64,000 nt of DNA from Ramlibacter alkalitolerans. Lineage in GTDB: Bacteria; Pseudomonadota; Gammaproteobacteria; Burkholderiales; Burkholderiaceae_C. Within the stretch, counting starts at the first letter, position 1. Each line of letters starts with the position of its first letter. Below the pieces are notes generated by a model. It saw only the letters and a list, made by a program, of their open reading frames with translations, was not told the origin of the DNA and did no database searches. Position numbers and translations under genes: made by a program. Location of the stretch: positions 1 to 64,000 of the forward strand of contig NZ_JAEQND010000008.1 in NCBI RefSeq assembly GCF_016722765.1, written 5' to 3'. This document shows positions 43,925-52,300 of the stretch, in pieces.

Positions 43925-45019
43925 TCACAGGGTATGGGTGCGGTCGCCGGAGCGGAAACCGAGCGCGTCCCAGAACGGGCCGCGATGGAAGGCGATGACC
44001 TTGAACAGCTCGCCCATCTCGTGCTCGGCGACCAGGCGCTGGGCGGCGATGCGCTCCTTCTGCAAGGCGGTCTCCAGCAGCTTGGCGAGGCCCGCATTGA
44101 GCAGGAAGCGCCCCTGCGTGGTGTAGCCCAGCGTGAGCATGCCCGCCTCCTGCGCCGCCACCGCGATGCCGGTGAAGTTGACGTGGGCGGTGATGTCCTT
44201 CTCCCCGGGCGCTTCCAGCGGGTCCGGATCGGCCAGGTGGCCGCGGTGGCACATCAGCGTGCCCATGTGGCGTTGCGCGTGGTAGTACTCAGCTTCCGGG
44301 AAGCCGTAGTCGATGAAGAAGGCCGCGCCCGCTTCCAGCCGCTCCGCCAGGCTGCGCACGAACGCCTCGGCCTGCGGGTGGATCTCCGTCAGGTAGTCCT
44401 GAGCGCCTTCCGGCTCGATCGGCGGACGCAGTTCGGTGGCGCGATCTTCCCAGGCGAGCCGGCCGTCGTCGACGCGCAGGCCGCGCTCGTGCCAGTTGCC
44501 ACCTTGGCGCGCCAGCAGCTTCACCGGCATCGCATCGAGCACCTCGTTGCCGACGACCACGCCGCGCACCGTCTGCGGCCACTCGCTGGCCCACTGCACG
44601 CGGTCCGGCCAGGGCTGCAGCGTGGCGCGCTGCCGCTCGCGCAGGCTGGCCGAGAGCTCCACGATGGTGTAGCGGCGGATGCGGTCGCCCAGGCACGCCA
44701 GCAGTTCGCGGGCCAGCGCGCCCGAACCGGCGCCGAACTCCCAGAGTTCGTCGGTGCCCGTGCGGTCCAGCGCTTCGGCCAGCTGCACGGCCAAGGTGCG
44801 GCCGAACAGCGGGCTCATCTCGGGCGCCGTCACGAAGTCGCTGCCGGAAGACGGCAGGCCGCCGAACTTGCGCGAGGTGTTGGCGTAGTAGCCCAGGCCG
44901 GGCGCATAGAGGGCCAGCGCCATGTAGCGGTCGAACGGCAGCCAGCCGCCGGCGCGCGCGACCTGTCCGGCCACCAGCTTGTGCAGCGCGCTCGTTACAC
45001 TCGATCCATGTTGGTTCAC
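43925..45019 (-). CDS. SAM-dependent methyltransferase, MidA/NDUFAF7 family
   Basis: The 364-residue protein belongs to the DUF185 family, whose mitochondrial member NDUFAF7 methylates an arginine of complex I. Family segments visible are GGWLPFDRYMALALYAPGLG, SSGSDFVTAPEMSPLFGRTL, the SAM-binding LWEFGAGSGALARELL and FFIDYGFPEAEYYH. It starts with GTG 45019, 17 bp from the divergent SDR gene. A bacterial target has not been settled, to my knowledge. Confidence 0.88.
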   Translation of the reverse strand: MNQHGSSVTSALHKLVAGQVARAGGWLPFDRYMALALYAPGLGYYANTSRKFGGLPSSGSDFVTAPEMSPLFGRTLAVQLAEALDRTGTDELWEFGAGSGALARELLACLGDRIRRYTIVELSASLRERQRATLQPWPDRVQWASEWPQTVRGVVVGNEVLDAMPVKLLARQGGNWHERGLRVDDGRLAWEDRATELRPPIEPEGAQDYLTEIHPQAEAFVRSLAERLEAGAAFFIDYGFPEAEYYHAQRHMGTLMCHRGHLADPDPLEAPGEKDITAHVNFTGIAVAAQEAGMLTLGYTTQGRFLLNAGLAKLLETALQKERIAAQRLVAEHEMGELFKVIAFHRGPFWDALGFRSGDRTHTL

Positions 45020-45036
45020 CGCCCCATTGTCGACGA

Positions 45037-45795
45037 ATGAGCCCGGGCCGCACCGTTCTCGTCACCGGCGCCGGCCGGCGGCTGGGCCGCGCGATCGCGC
45101 TGGACCTGGCCGCGCAGGGCTGGCGCGTCGCGGTGCACTTCCGCGATTCGGAGCACGGGGCCATGCAGACGGTGGAAGCCTGCCGCCAGCACGCGCCGGC
45201 CGAAGCCTTCCGCGCCGACCTCGAAAACGAAACGCAGACCCGCGAGCTGTTCGACCAGGTGCTGGCCCGCTTCGGCAGCGTCGATGCCGTCGTGAACAAC
45301 GCTTCGCAGTTCCAGCACGACAGCGCCCAGACCTTCGGCTACGCGGCGCTGGCCACGCACCTGGCCGCGAACACCGCCGCGCCCGTGGTGCTGGCCCAGT
45401 GCCTGGCTGCGCACGCGCGGGAACGCGCGGGAGCCGGGGTGGTGGTCAACCTCCTGGACCAGAAGCTGTGGAACCTCAACCCCGACTTCTTCAGTTACAC
45501 GCTGTCGAAGGCGGCGCTGCAGGCGGCCACCACCCTGCTCGCCCAGGCGCTCGCGCCGCAGTTGCGCGTGGTGGGCGTCGCGCCGGGGCTCACGCTCACC
45601 AGCCACATGCTGTCGCAGGAGCGCTTCGAGCAGCTGCACAAGCTGTCGCCCATCGGCCGCTCCTCCACGCCGGAAGACGTGGCGCACGCCGTGCGCTTCG
45701 CGCTGGAGAATCCCGCGCTGACCGGCACCACCCTGCTGGTCGACGGCGGGCAGCACCTCATGAAGTTCGACCGCGATTTCTCGCTGATGCAATGA
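45037..45795 (+). CDS. Short-chain dehydrogenase/reductase, pteridine reductase (FolM)-like
   Basis: The 252-residue SDR has the cofactor loop VTGAGRRLGRAIALDLAAQG, with basic residues favouring NADPH, the NNAS motif and the active-site FFSYTLSKAALQ (Tyr-x3-Lys). The RRLG loop resembles FolM and pteridine reductases, and its gene overlaps folB by 4 bp. Dihydropterin or dihydrofolate reduction is therefore the best guess. The catalytic Ser position reads NLLDQK, which differs from most SDRs. Confidence 0.82.
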   Translation: MSPGRTVLVTGAGRRLGRAIALDLAAQGWRVAVHFRDSEHGAMQTVEACRQHAPAEAFRADLENETQTRELFDQVLARFGSVDAVVNNASQFQHDSAQTFGYAALATHLAANTAAPVVLAQCLAAHARERAGAGVVVNLLDQKLWNLNPDFFSYTLSKAALQAATTLLAQALAPQLRVVGVAPGLTLTSHMLSQERFEQLHKLSPIGRSSTPEDVAHAVRFALENPALTGTTLLVDGGQHLMKFDRDFSLMQ

Positions 45796-46160
45796 GCAAG
45801 GCCGGCACCCAGATCCTGACGCTCGAAGGCCTGCGCTTCGACGCCAACCTCGGCATCCTGGAACACGAGAAGGAAGCGCCGCAGCCGATCCTGGTCGACG
45901 CCGAATTGAACCTCGGCACCCAGCCGCTGCTGCCGCGCGACGACGACATCACCCACGTGCTCGATTACCGCAAGGTGCGCCGCATCATCATCGAGGAATG
46001 CACCGCGGTGCACGTCAACCTGCTCGAGACGCTGATCGGCAAGCTCGCGCACCGCCTGATGCAGCTTCCCGGCGTGCTGGGCGTGCGGGTGCGCATCGTC
46101 AAGCTGCGGATCTTCGAGGATTGCGAAGTGGCGATCCGGGTCGAGACGGGCCTGTGGTGA
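45792..46160 (+). CDS. folB: Dihydroneopterin aldolase
   Basis: The 122-residue protein is a FolB-type T-fold enzyme that makes 6-hydroxymethyl-dihydropterin for folate synthesis. It has LEGLRFDANLGILEHEKEA, the segment THVLDYRKVRRIIIEECTA, and ETLIGKLAHRL near residue 77, which carries the catalytic residues. The ATG overlaps the SDR stop. It is followed by a degenerate copy of the REP-like repeat. Confidence 0.92.
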   Translation: MSKAGTQILTLEGLRFDANLGILEHEKEAPQPILVDAELNLGTQPLLPRDDDITHVLDYRKVRRIIIEECTAVHVNLLETLIGKLAHRLMQLPGVLGVRVRIVKLRIFEDCEVAIRVETGLW

Positions 46161-46170
46161 CGGCCCGCCC

Positions 46171-46210
46171 GTAGCCTGGCGCTGAGTGCGCGCCGGCGCC
46201 GAACCCCCGC
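46171..46210. repeat. Degenerate REP-like repeat copy
   Basis: This stretch begins GTAGCCTGGCGCTGAGTGCG and ends GCCGAACCCCCGC, a diverged single copy of the element found at 33.2, 53.5, 54.7 and 58.0 kb. It lies just after folB and before the SHP operon. Confidence 0.5.
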
Positions 46211-46291
46211 ATGCCCGCGCTCCCGCGACCTTGACGGCGCGCAAGGTTTCCTGCCGGCACGCGACTAGCATGGTCCGAAGCCCGGCCGCCC

Positions 46292-46308
46292 GTTAAGAAA
46301 ACGCTAAG
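46292..46308 (+). promoter_or_regulatory. Direct-repeat site, candidate response-regulator operator
   Basis: GTTAAG (46292-46297) and GCTAAG (46303-46308) are in the same orientation with start points 11 bp apart. This matches the direct-repeat sites bound by PmrA/QseB-type OmpR-family regulators (TTAA repeats about 11 bp apart). It lies 39 bp before the SHP start codon; the operon encodes such a regulator as its fourth gene, so autoregulation is likely. Confidence 0.55.
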
Positions 46309-46347
46309 CGCCCCTGCCCATCATCGGCCCTGCTTCAGGAGTTGCCG

Positions 46348-46752
46348 ATGACACACACGATCACCATGCGCATGTCCCTTTGCGCCCTGCTGTTCGCCGC
46401 GAGCCTGCCCGCCGCGCGCGCAGCCACCCCTTCCGAGCTGGCCGCCGGCTACGCGGCGCAGGCCGGAACGGCGCCCGTCGCCAGCCGCGGCGAGCAGTTC
46501 TTCACCTCCCGCCATGGCCAGGAATGGAGCTGCGCCTCCTGCCACGGCACGCCGCCGACGGGCACCGGCAAGCACGCCGCCACCGGCAAGGCGATCGGCC
46601 CGCTGGCCCCGGCGTTCAACGCGCGCCGCTTCACCGATCCGGCCAAGGCGGACAAATGGTTCCGCCGCAACTGCAACGACGTGGTCGGCCGCGAATGCAC
46701 CGCCGGCGAGAAGGCCGACGTGATCGCGTGGCTGCTGAGCCTCGGGAAGTGA
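46348..46752 (+). CDS. Sphaeroides heme protein (SHP)-type cytochrome c, DUF1924
   Basis: The 134-residue exported protein has a signal peptide ending near ARA and one heme c site, CASCH (Cys62, Cys65, His66). The C-terminal motif RRNCNDVVGRECTAGEKADV matches the oxygen-binding SHP of Rhodobacter sphaeroides, in which an asparagine is the second, displaceable heme ligand; Asn110 is the counterpart here. The flanking cysteines can form the known disulfide. ATG 46348 follows a CAGGAG site. Its role is unknown, but it is encoded with a diheme cytochrome and a cytochrome b561-type protein that may reduce it. Confidence 0.87.
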   Translation: MTHTITMRMSLCALLFAASLPAARAATPSELAAGYAAQAGTAPVASRGEQFFTSRHGQEWSCASCHGTPPTGTGKHAATGKAIGPLAPAFNARRFTDPAKADKWFRRNCNDVVGRECTAGEKADVIAWLLSLGK

Positions 46753-46759
46753 GGACGCG

Positions 46760-47215
46760 ATGCGCACACGCTTGTCCCTCCTCGCGCTCTCGCTGCTCGC
46801 CGCGCCCTTCGCGCAGGCAGACGGCTACCGCGCCGCCCCGGCGCTGCCCCAATACGTGCAGGAATGCTCCACCTGCCACATCGCCTATCCGCTGGGCGCG
46901 CTGCCGAATGCGTCCTGGCAGCGCCTGCTGCGCACGCTGCCACGGCATTTCGGCAGCGACGCATCGGTCGATCCCGCCACGCTGAAGGCGATTTCCACCT
47001 GGGTCGATGCCCATCCGCAGACCTGGAAGCGCGTCGGCGAAGCACCGCCCGAGGACCGCATCACCCGCTCCGCCTGGTTCGAGCGCAAGCACCGCGAGGT
47101 GGCACCCGCCACCTGGAAGCTCGCTGCCGTCCGCAGCCCCTCGAACTGCGCCGCCTGCCATCCGCGCGCCGAAGAAGGAGATTTCGATGAACACCGCGTC
47201 CGCATCCCCCGCTGA
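46760..47215 (+). CDS. Diheme cytochrome c (DHC)
   Basis: The 151-residue protein has a signal peptide (MRTRLSLLALSLLAAPFAQA) and two heme c sites, CSTCH at residues 36-40 and CAACH at residues 130-134. The layout fits the DHC family, the electron donor associated with SHP. It begins 7 bp after SHP and overlaps the cytochrome b gene by 29 bp. It is expected to relay electrons in the periplasm from the membrane cytochrome b to SHP. Confidence 0.9.
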   Translation: MRTRLSLLALSLLAAPFAQADGYRAAPALPQYVQECSTCHIAYPLGALPNASWQRLLRTLPRHFGSDASVDPATLKAISTWVDAHPQTWKRVGEAPPEDRITRSAWFERKHREVAPATWKLAAVRSPSNCAACHPRAEEGDFDEHRVRIPR

Positions 47216-47894
47216 ACGCCCCACGCGCACCCTGGTCTGGGATGCGCCGGTGCGCGTCTTCCACTGGCTGATGGTGGCGAGCTTCGCCGTCGCCTGGCTC
47301 ACTGCGGAGAGCGAGCGCTGGCAGCTGGCCCACGTGACGGCCGGCTACACCATGGCCGGCCTGGTCGCCTTCCGCGTGGTGTGGGGCCTGGTCGGCACCC
47401 GCTACGCGCGCTTCACCGCCTTCGTCCGCAGCCCGTGGACGGCGGTGGACTACCTGATGGTCATGCTCTTGGAGCGGCGGCCGCAGCGCCACACCGGCCA
47501 CAACCCTGCCGGCGGGCTCGCGATCCTGGCCCTGCTGACCCTGGCCGCACTGACCGCTGCCAGCGGGTGGGCGAACTACAACGAGCTCGCGGGCCACTGG
47601 ATGGAGGACGTGCACGAGGTGCTGGCCAACACGATGCTCGGTCTGGTGGCGCTGCACGTCGTCGCCGTCGTGGCCAGCAGCGCGCTGCACCGCGAAAACC
47701 TGGTGGGCGCGATGATCCACGGCCGCAAGCCGGTGCCGCGCGCCCAGGGCATCCGCAGTCCGTGGCGCAGCGTGGCGGCGCTGCTGCTGGCCGCCGTGCT
47801 CGCCTTTTGGTGGCTGCAGTGGGAGTCCGCGCCGCAGCAGCCGCAGCCGCAGCAGGAGCGGGCGGCGCATCGGCACAAGCACCAGGGCCACTGA
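47187..47894 (+). CDS. Cytochrome b561-type membrane protein
   Basis: The 235-residue protein starts with the typical VWDAPVRVFHWLMVASFAVAW, where the histidine before the first span is a heme b ligand, and has three further hydrophobic segments with GHWMEDVHEVLANTMLGLV and ALHVVAVVASSALHREN providing further histidines. The C-terminus is a Gln/Pro/His tail. It would oxidise quinol or exchange electrons with a periplasmic donor. ATG 47187 lies inside the end of DHC. Confidence 0.9.
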   Translation: MNTASASPAERPTRTLVWDAPVRVFHWLMVASFAVAWLTAESERWQLAHVTAGYTMAGLVAFRVVWGLVGTRYARFTAFVRSPWTAVDYLMVMLLERRPQRHTGHNPAGGLAILALLTLAALTAASGWANYNELAGHWMEDVHEVLANTMLGLVALHVVAVVASSALHRENLVGAMIHGRKPVPRAQGIRSPWRSVAALLLAAVLAFWWLQWESAPQQPQPQQERAAHRHKHQGH

Positions 47895-47902
47895 AGGCGT
47901 CC

Positions 47903-48574
47903 ATGCGCATCCTGCTGGCCGAAGACGATCCGCTGCTGGGCGACGGCCTGCAATCGGGCCTGCGCCAGCTCGGTTTCCAGGTCGACTGGGTGCGCAGCGG
48001 CGACGCTGCCGAACGCGAGCTGTGCGCCGGCGTGCATGCGGCGGCGGTGCTGGACCTGGGCCTGCCGCGCAAGGACGGCCTCGCGGTGCTGGCCGCCGCC
48101 CGCGCCCACGGCGTCCACGTGCCCGTGCTGGTGCTGACGGCGCGCGACGCCATCCCGGACCGCATCCGCGGGCTCGATGCCGGCGCCGACGACTACGTGC
48201 TCAAGCCGGTGGACCTGCACGAACTGGCCGCCCGGCTGCGCGCCCTGGTGCGCCGCTCCCACGGCCAGCCGCAGGAAGTGCTGCGCGCGCAGGACGTGGA
48301 GCTGGACCCCGCCGCGCGCACGGTGCGCAAGGCGGGCCACCTGCTGCAGCTGCCCACCCGCGAGTTCGACCTGCTGCACGCGCTGATGCTCAATGCGGGC
48401 CGGGTGCTCACGCGCGAGCAGCTCGAACAGCACCTCTATAGCTGGGGCCGCGAAGTCGAGAGCAATGCGGTGGAGGTGCACATCCATCACCTGCGCCGCA
48501 AGCTGGGCGGCGCCTTGATCCACACCGTGCGGGGCGTCGGCTACACGCTGCTGCGGGAGGCGGCCGCGTGTTGA
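47903..48574 (+). CDS. OmpR-family response regulator (QseB/PmrA-like)
   Basis: The 223-residue regulator has a receiver domain with Asp8/Asp9, phospho-acceptor Asp51 (AVLDLGLPRKDG) and Lys101 (DDYVLKPVDL), and a C-terminal winged helix ending EVHIHHLRRKLGG and TVRGVGYTLLRE. It follows the cytochrome genes by 8 bp and overlaps the kinase start by 7 bp. The direct repeat at 46292-46308 is the candidate site through which it controls the operon. Confidence 0.93.
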   Translation: MRILLAEDDPLLGDGLQSGLRQLGFQVDWVRSGDAAERELCAGVHAAAVLDLGLPRKDGLAVLAAARAHGVHVPVLVLTARDAIPDRIRGLDAGADDYVLKPVDLHELAARLRALVRRSHGQPQEVLRAQDVELDPAARTVRKAGHLLQLPTREFDLLHALMLNAGRVLTREQLEQHLYSWGREVESNAVEVHIHHLRRKLGGALIHTVRGVGYTLLREAAAC

Positions 48575-49932
48575 GGCCCACGTCCCTGCGCGGACGCCTG
48601 CTGCTGATGGTGCTCGGCGCCTCGCTGGCCGTCTGGCTGGCGGCCGCGGCCGCCACCTGGGTCGATGCGCGCCACGAGCTGGATGAACTGCTCGATGGCC
48701 ACCTGGCGCAGGCGGCGGCGCTGCTGGCCGCGCGCCAGGTGCGCAAGTTCAAGGACGACGAGCACGTCGACGCCCCGAGCCTGCACCGCTACGGGCCGCG
48801 CGTCACCTTCCAGGTGTTCCACGAAGGCAAGCTGGCGCTGCGCTCCCCGTCCGCGCCCGACGAACCCCTGGTGGGCGACGGCGAAGCACCGGTCTCGGGC
48901 TTCCATACCGTGGCGATCGGCGACGAGGACTGGCGCGTGTTCGCCACCCGCGGGGCGAAGAACGACGTCCAGGTCTTCGTGGCCGAACAGGTCGCATCGC
49001 GCGACGCCATCCTGTACGCGGTGCTGCGCAGCACCCTGTGGCCCATGCTGCTGGCCGTGCCGGTGCTGCTGCTGGCCGGCTGGTGGGCGGTCGCGCGGGG
49101 CGTGCGTCCGCTGCGCACCGTGGGCGCGGCGCTGGCGCACCGGCCGGCGGAAGACCTGCGCCCCGTGCACGCCCCCGATGCGCCGGACGAGATGCGCCCG
49201 CTGCTCGATGCGCTGAACGGCCTCTTCGGGCGCATCGCGCAGCTGCTGGAACGCGAGCGGCGCTTCACCGGCGACGCCGCGCACGAACTGCGCACGCCGA
49301 TCGCGGCGATCCGGGCGCAGGCGCAGGTGGCGCTGGGCGCCAGCGCGGAGCCGCAGCGGCGCCAGGCGCTGGAACGCACGCTGGCCGGCTGCGACCGCGC
49401 TTCCCGCGTGCTGGAGCAGTTGCTGATGCTGTCGGGGCTGGAAGCGGAAGCACCGCGCAGCCGCGAGCCGGTCGACCTGTCCGCGATCGCGCAGGCTGCC
49501 GTGGCGGACCTGGCCCTGGCCGGCATCGCCCGCCAGCAGAACGTGAGCCTCGCAGCCGGTGCTGGCGCCATCGTCGATGGCAACGAGGCCCTGCTGGCCG
49601 CGCTGTGTCGCAACCTGGTGGACAACGCGATCCGCTACAGCCCGCCGGGTGCGCGCATCGAGGTGCGGGTGCGCCGCAACGCCGACGGCGTCCTGCTGGC
49701 CGTGGAAGACAGCGGCCGCGGGATGAGCGACGAAGACCTGCAGCGGCTGGGCCAGCGCTTCTTCCGCGCCGAGGGCAGCGAGGCGCCGGGCAGCGGGCTG
49801 GGATGGTCCATCGTGCAGCGCATCGCGGCCGCCCACGGCGCCACCGTGCAGGCCCGCCGTTCGCCCCGGCTGGGAGGGCTGTGCGTGGAAGTCTCCTTTC
49901 CCGGCGCGCCGCAACCCGCAATGCGAAAATAG
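48568..49932 (+). CDS. Sensor histidine kinase (QseC-like)
   Basis: The 454-residue kinase has two membrane spans (residues about 9-31 and 155-176) bracketing a periplasmic sensor, a HAMP-like linker ([20 protein letters not shown]), the phospho-acceptor His239 in [16 protein letters not shown] and an ATPase domain with [13 protein letters not shown] and [13 protein letters not shown]. It begins with GTG 48568. Its signal could be the redox or gas state sensed together with the heme proteins of the same operon. Confidence 0.92.
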   Translation: MLRPTSLRGRLLLMVLGASLAVWLAAAAATWVDARHELDELLDGHLAQAAALLAARQVRKFKDDEHVDAPSLHRYGPRVTFQVFHEGKLALRSPSAPDEPLVGDGEAPVSGFHTVAIGDEDWRVFATRGAKNDVQVFVAEQVASRDAILYAVLRSTLWPMLLAVPVLLLAGWWAVARGVRPLRTVGAALAHRPAEDLRPVHAPDAPDEMRPLLDALNGLFGRIAQLLERERRFTGDAAHELRTPIAAIRAQAQVALGASAEPQRRQALERTLAGCDRASRVLEQLLMLSGLEAEAPRSREPVDLSAIAQAAVADLALAGIARQQNVSLAAGAGAIVDGNEALLAALCRNLVDNAIRYSPPGARIEVRVRRNADGVLLAVEDSGRGMSDEDLQRLGQRFFRAEGSEAPGSGLGWSIVQRIAAAHGATVQARRSPRLGGLCVEVSFPGAPQPAMRK

Positions 49933-49936
49933 CGGC

Positions 49937-50854
49937 ATGAGTGCCGTCTGGATCGACAACGACCCCTCCCCCGCCCCCGCCGCGAAGATCGAGCGCGAGA
50001 ACCACAAGCTGGAAAAGCGCCTGTGCCGCCTGGTCGGCCAGGCCATAGGCGACTACGCCATGATCGTGCCGGGCGACAAGGTGATGGTCTGCCTGTCGGG
50101 CGGCAAGGACAGCTACGCCCTGCTGGACATCCTGCTGAAGCTGCAGCGGCGCGCGCCGGTCGACTTCGGGATCGTGGCCGTCAACCTGGACCAGAAGCAG
50201 CCCGGATTCCCGGCGCACATCCTGCCGCAGTACCTGGAAAGCCTGGGCGTGCCCTTCCGCATCGAGGAGCAGGACACCTATTCCATCGTCAAGGACAAGA
50301 TTCCCGAGGGCAAGACGATGTGCAGCCTGTGCAGCCGGCTGCGCCGCGGCATCCTGTACCGGGTGGCGGGCGAACTGGGCGCGACGAAGATCGCGCTGGG
50401 CCACCACCGCGACGACCTGCTGCAGACGCTGTTGCTCAACATGTTCTTCGGCGGCAAGCTCAAGGGCATGCCGCCCAAGCTGCAAAGCGACGACGGCCGC
50501 AACGTCGTCATCCGCCCGCTGGCCTACGTGAACGAGAAGGACCTGGTGCGCTGGGCCGAAGTGCGCCAGTTCCCGATCATTCCCTGCACCCTGTGCGGCA
50601 GCCAGGAGAACCTGCAACGCCGGCAGGTGGGCGACATGCTGCGCGACTGGGACCGGCGCTTTCCCGGGCGGCTGGACAACATGCTCCACGCCCTGCAGAA
50701 CGTGGTGCCTTCGCACCTGGCCGACCCGGTCCTGCACGACTTCCGCAACCTGGCGGCCACCGGCGTGCCGAGCGAGGATGGCGACAAGGCCTTCGACCAC
50801 GAGGAACTCCCGGTGGCGGAGGCCCTGCCCGCCCTGCAGGTCATCAAGCTCTGA
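49937..50854 (+). CDS. ttcA: tRNA 2-thiocytidine-32 synthetase
   Basis: TtcA thiolates cytidine 32 of certain tRNAs and needs ATP and an iron-sulfur cluster. The 305-residue protein has the PP-loop SGGKDS at residues 54-59, the first CxxC at Cys129/Cys132 ([12 protein letters not shown]) and Cys217/Cys220 ([10 protein letters not shown]). All cluster-binding cysteines are present. It begins 4 bp after the kinase gene, but its role is unrelated. Confidence 0.96.
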   Translation: MSAVWIDNDPSPAPAAKIERENHKLEKRLCRLVGQAIGDYAMIVPGDKVMVCLSGGKDSYALLDILLKLQRRAPVDFGIVAVNLDQKQPGFPAHILPQYLESLGVPFRIEEQDTYSIVKDKIPEGKTMCSLCSRLRRGILYRVAGELGATKIALGHHRDDLLQTLLLNMFFGGKLKGMPPKLQSDDGRNVVIRPLAYVNEKDLVRWAEVRQFPIIPCTLCGSQENLQRRQVGDMLRDWDRRFPGRLDNMLHALQNVVPSHLADPVLHDFRNLAATGVPSEDGDKAFDHEELPVAEALPALQVIKL

Positions 50855-50963
50855 CGCCGCGCCGGCGCGGCGCCGTCCTGCATGTAAACGCGCCCCACCG
50901 GCGGGGGCAACTCTCTACCATTTGGCAGAGATGCGGGGCGCCTGCGCCTCCTTCGGAGGTCCC

Positions 50964-51584
50964 ATGTCGAGCTTGAAGAGATTCCTGCATTTCGGCCTGC
51001 TGGCCGCCAGCGCGCTGCTGCTGTCCGGCTGCGCATCCACCTACCTGCTGGACAACCAGGTCCAGTCCTTTTCCCAGCTGGCCGCGATGCCGGCGCCGGC
51101 GACGTACCGGTTCGAGCGCTCGCTCTCGCAGCAGGTCGATCCGGCGCAGCAGGCGCTGGAGGCGCTGGCCGATCCCGCCTTGTACAAGGCCGGCTTCCGT
51201 CGCGACGACGCCGCGCCGCGCTACAGCGTGCAGGTCGGCGCGCGCACCGAGCGCAGGCTCTCGCCCTATGCGGACCCGTACTGGGGCCCCTGGGGCTGGG
51301 GCGGCGGCTGGGGCCTGGGCTTCGGCGGCCGGCACTTCGGCCTGGGCCTGGGCGGCCCGTGGCCGAACACGGACTCCTATTGGTTCCACCGCGAAGTGAC
51401 GGTGCTGGTGCGCGAGCTGGCGAGCAATCGCGTGGTCTACGAGACGCACGCGATCAACGACGGGCCCTGGCTCGACAACCGCTCGGTGCTGCCGGCGATG
51501 TTCGAGGCCGCCTTGCAGGGCTTCCCGAATCCGCCGCAAGGCCCGCGCCGCGTCGACATCCAGGTCGGTGCGGCCGCGAACTGA
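50964..51584 (+). CDS. DUF4136 family lipoprotein
   Basis: The 206-residue protein has a lipoprotein signal ending at LLSGC (Cys23). The mature part has PAPATYRFERSLSQ, a Trp/Gly-rich segment with PYWGPWGWGGGWGLGFGG and a beta-rich C-terminus with RRVDIQVGAA, in line with DUF4136. Function is unknown; outer-membrane anchoring is likely. It is preceded by a 109-bp gap after ttcA. Confidence 0.83.
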   Translation: MSSLKRFLHFGLLAASALLLSGCASTYLLDNQVQSFSQLAAMPAPATYRFERSLSQQVDPAQQALEALADPALYKAGFRRDDAAPRYSVQVGARTERRLSPYADPYWGPWGWGGGWGLGFGGRHFGLGLGGPWPNTDSYWFHREVTVLVRELASNRVVYETHAINDGPWLDNRSVLPAMFEAALQGFPNPPQGPRRVDIQVGAAAN

Positions 51585-51655
51585 CCGGGATGCGATCCAA
51601 CGCGTCTGTAAAGTATTTTCCGCGCTGCGGAATGGGCCTCCATACAATGCGACCG

Positions 51656-52300
51656 ATGGAAGCCACCCGCATCATCGCCGTGCGGCATGGCGAGACGGCC
51701 TGGAATGTGGATGCGCGCATTCAGGGCCAGCTCGACATCCAGCTGAACGACACCGGGCGATGGCAGGCCCGCCGCGTCGGCTACGCCCTGTCCGGGGAGC
51801 AGCTGAGCGCCATCTACTCCAGCGACCTGGGCCGGGCGCACGAGACCGCACGGGCCATCGGCGAAGCCGCGGGCATCCCGGTCATCGCGCATCCGGGCCT
51901 GCGCGAGCGGCGCTTCGGCATGTTCGAGGGACGCACCTTCGACGAGATCCAGCGGAACTGGCCCGAGCACGCGCAGAACTGGCGCAAGCGCATCCCCGAA
52001 TGGCAGCCGCCCGAAGGGGGCGAATCGCTGCTGCAGCTGCGCGAGCGCGTCAACCGCACGGTGCACGACCTCGCCTCGCGCCACAACGGCGAACAGATCG
52101 CGATCGTGGCCCACGGCGGCGTGCTCGACACCCTCTATCGCATCGCGACGGGGCAGGCGGTGAATTCGCCGCGCACCTGGCAGCTCCCCAACGGAGCCAT
52201 CAACCGGCTGCTGTGGACCCCCGAGGGCTTCACGCTCGTGGGCTGGTCGGACACGCAGCACCTGGAACATGCCGCTTTCGACGAAAACACCTCTTTCTGA
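51656..52300 (+). CDS. Histidine phosphatase family protein (phosphoglycerate mutase-like)
   Basis: The 214-residue protein has the active-site RHGE motif (IIAVRHGETAWN), the sequence SDLGRAHETARAI and the second histidine in IAIVAHGGVLDTLYR. It is of the cofactor-dependent mutase/phosphatase superfamily; many such proteins are phosphatases rather than mutases. ATG 51656 is preferred, with ATG 51647 also in frame. It overlaps the next gene by 32 bp. Confidence 0.9.
   Translation: MEATRIIAVRHGETAWNVDARIQGQLDIQLNDTGRWQARRVGYALSGEQLSAIYSSDLGRAHETARAIGEAAGIPVIAHPGLRERRFGMFEGRTFDEIQRNWPEHAQNWRKRIPEWQPPEGGESLLQLRERVNRTVHDLASRHNGEQIAIVAHGGVLDTLYRIATGQAVNSPRTWQLPNGAINRLLWTPEGFTLVGWSDTQHLEHAAFDENTSF

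Noticed and set aside
46348-47894. Thiosulfate or nitrite reductase cytochromes
   Set aside because: The RNCN motif, DUF1924 pattern and the partner DHC fit the SHP system better, and no catalytic partner subunits are present.
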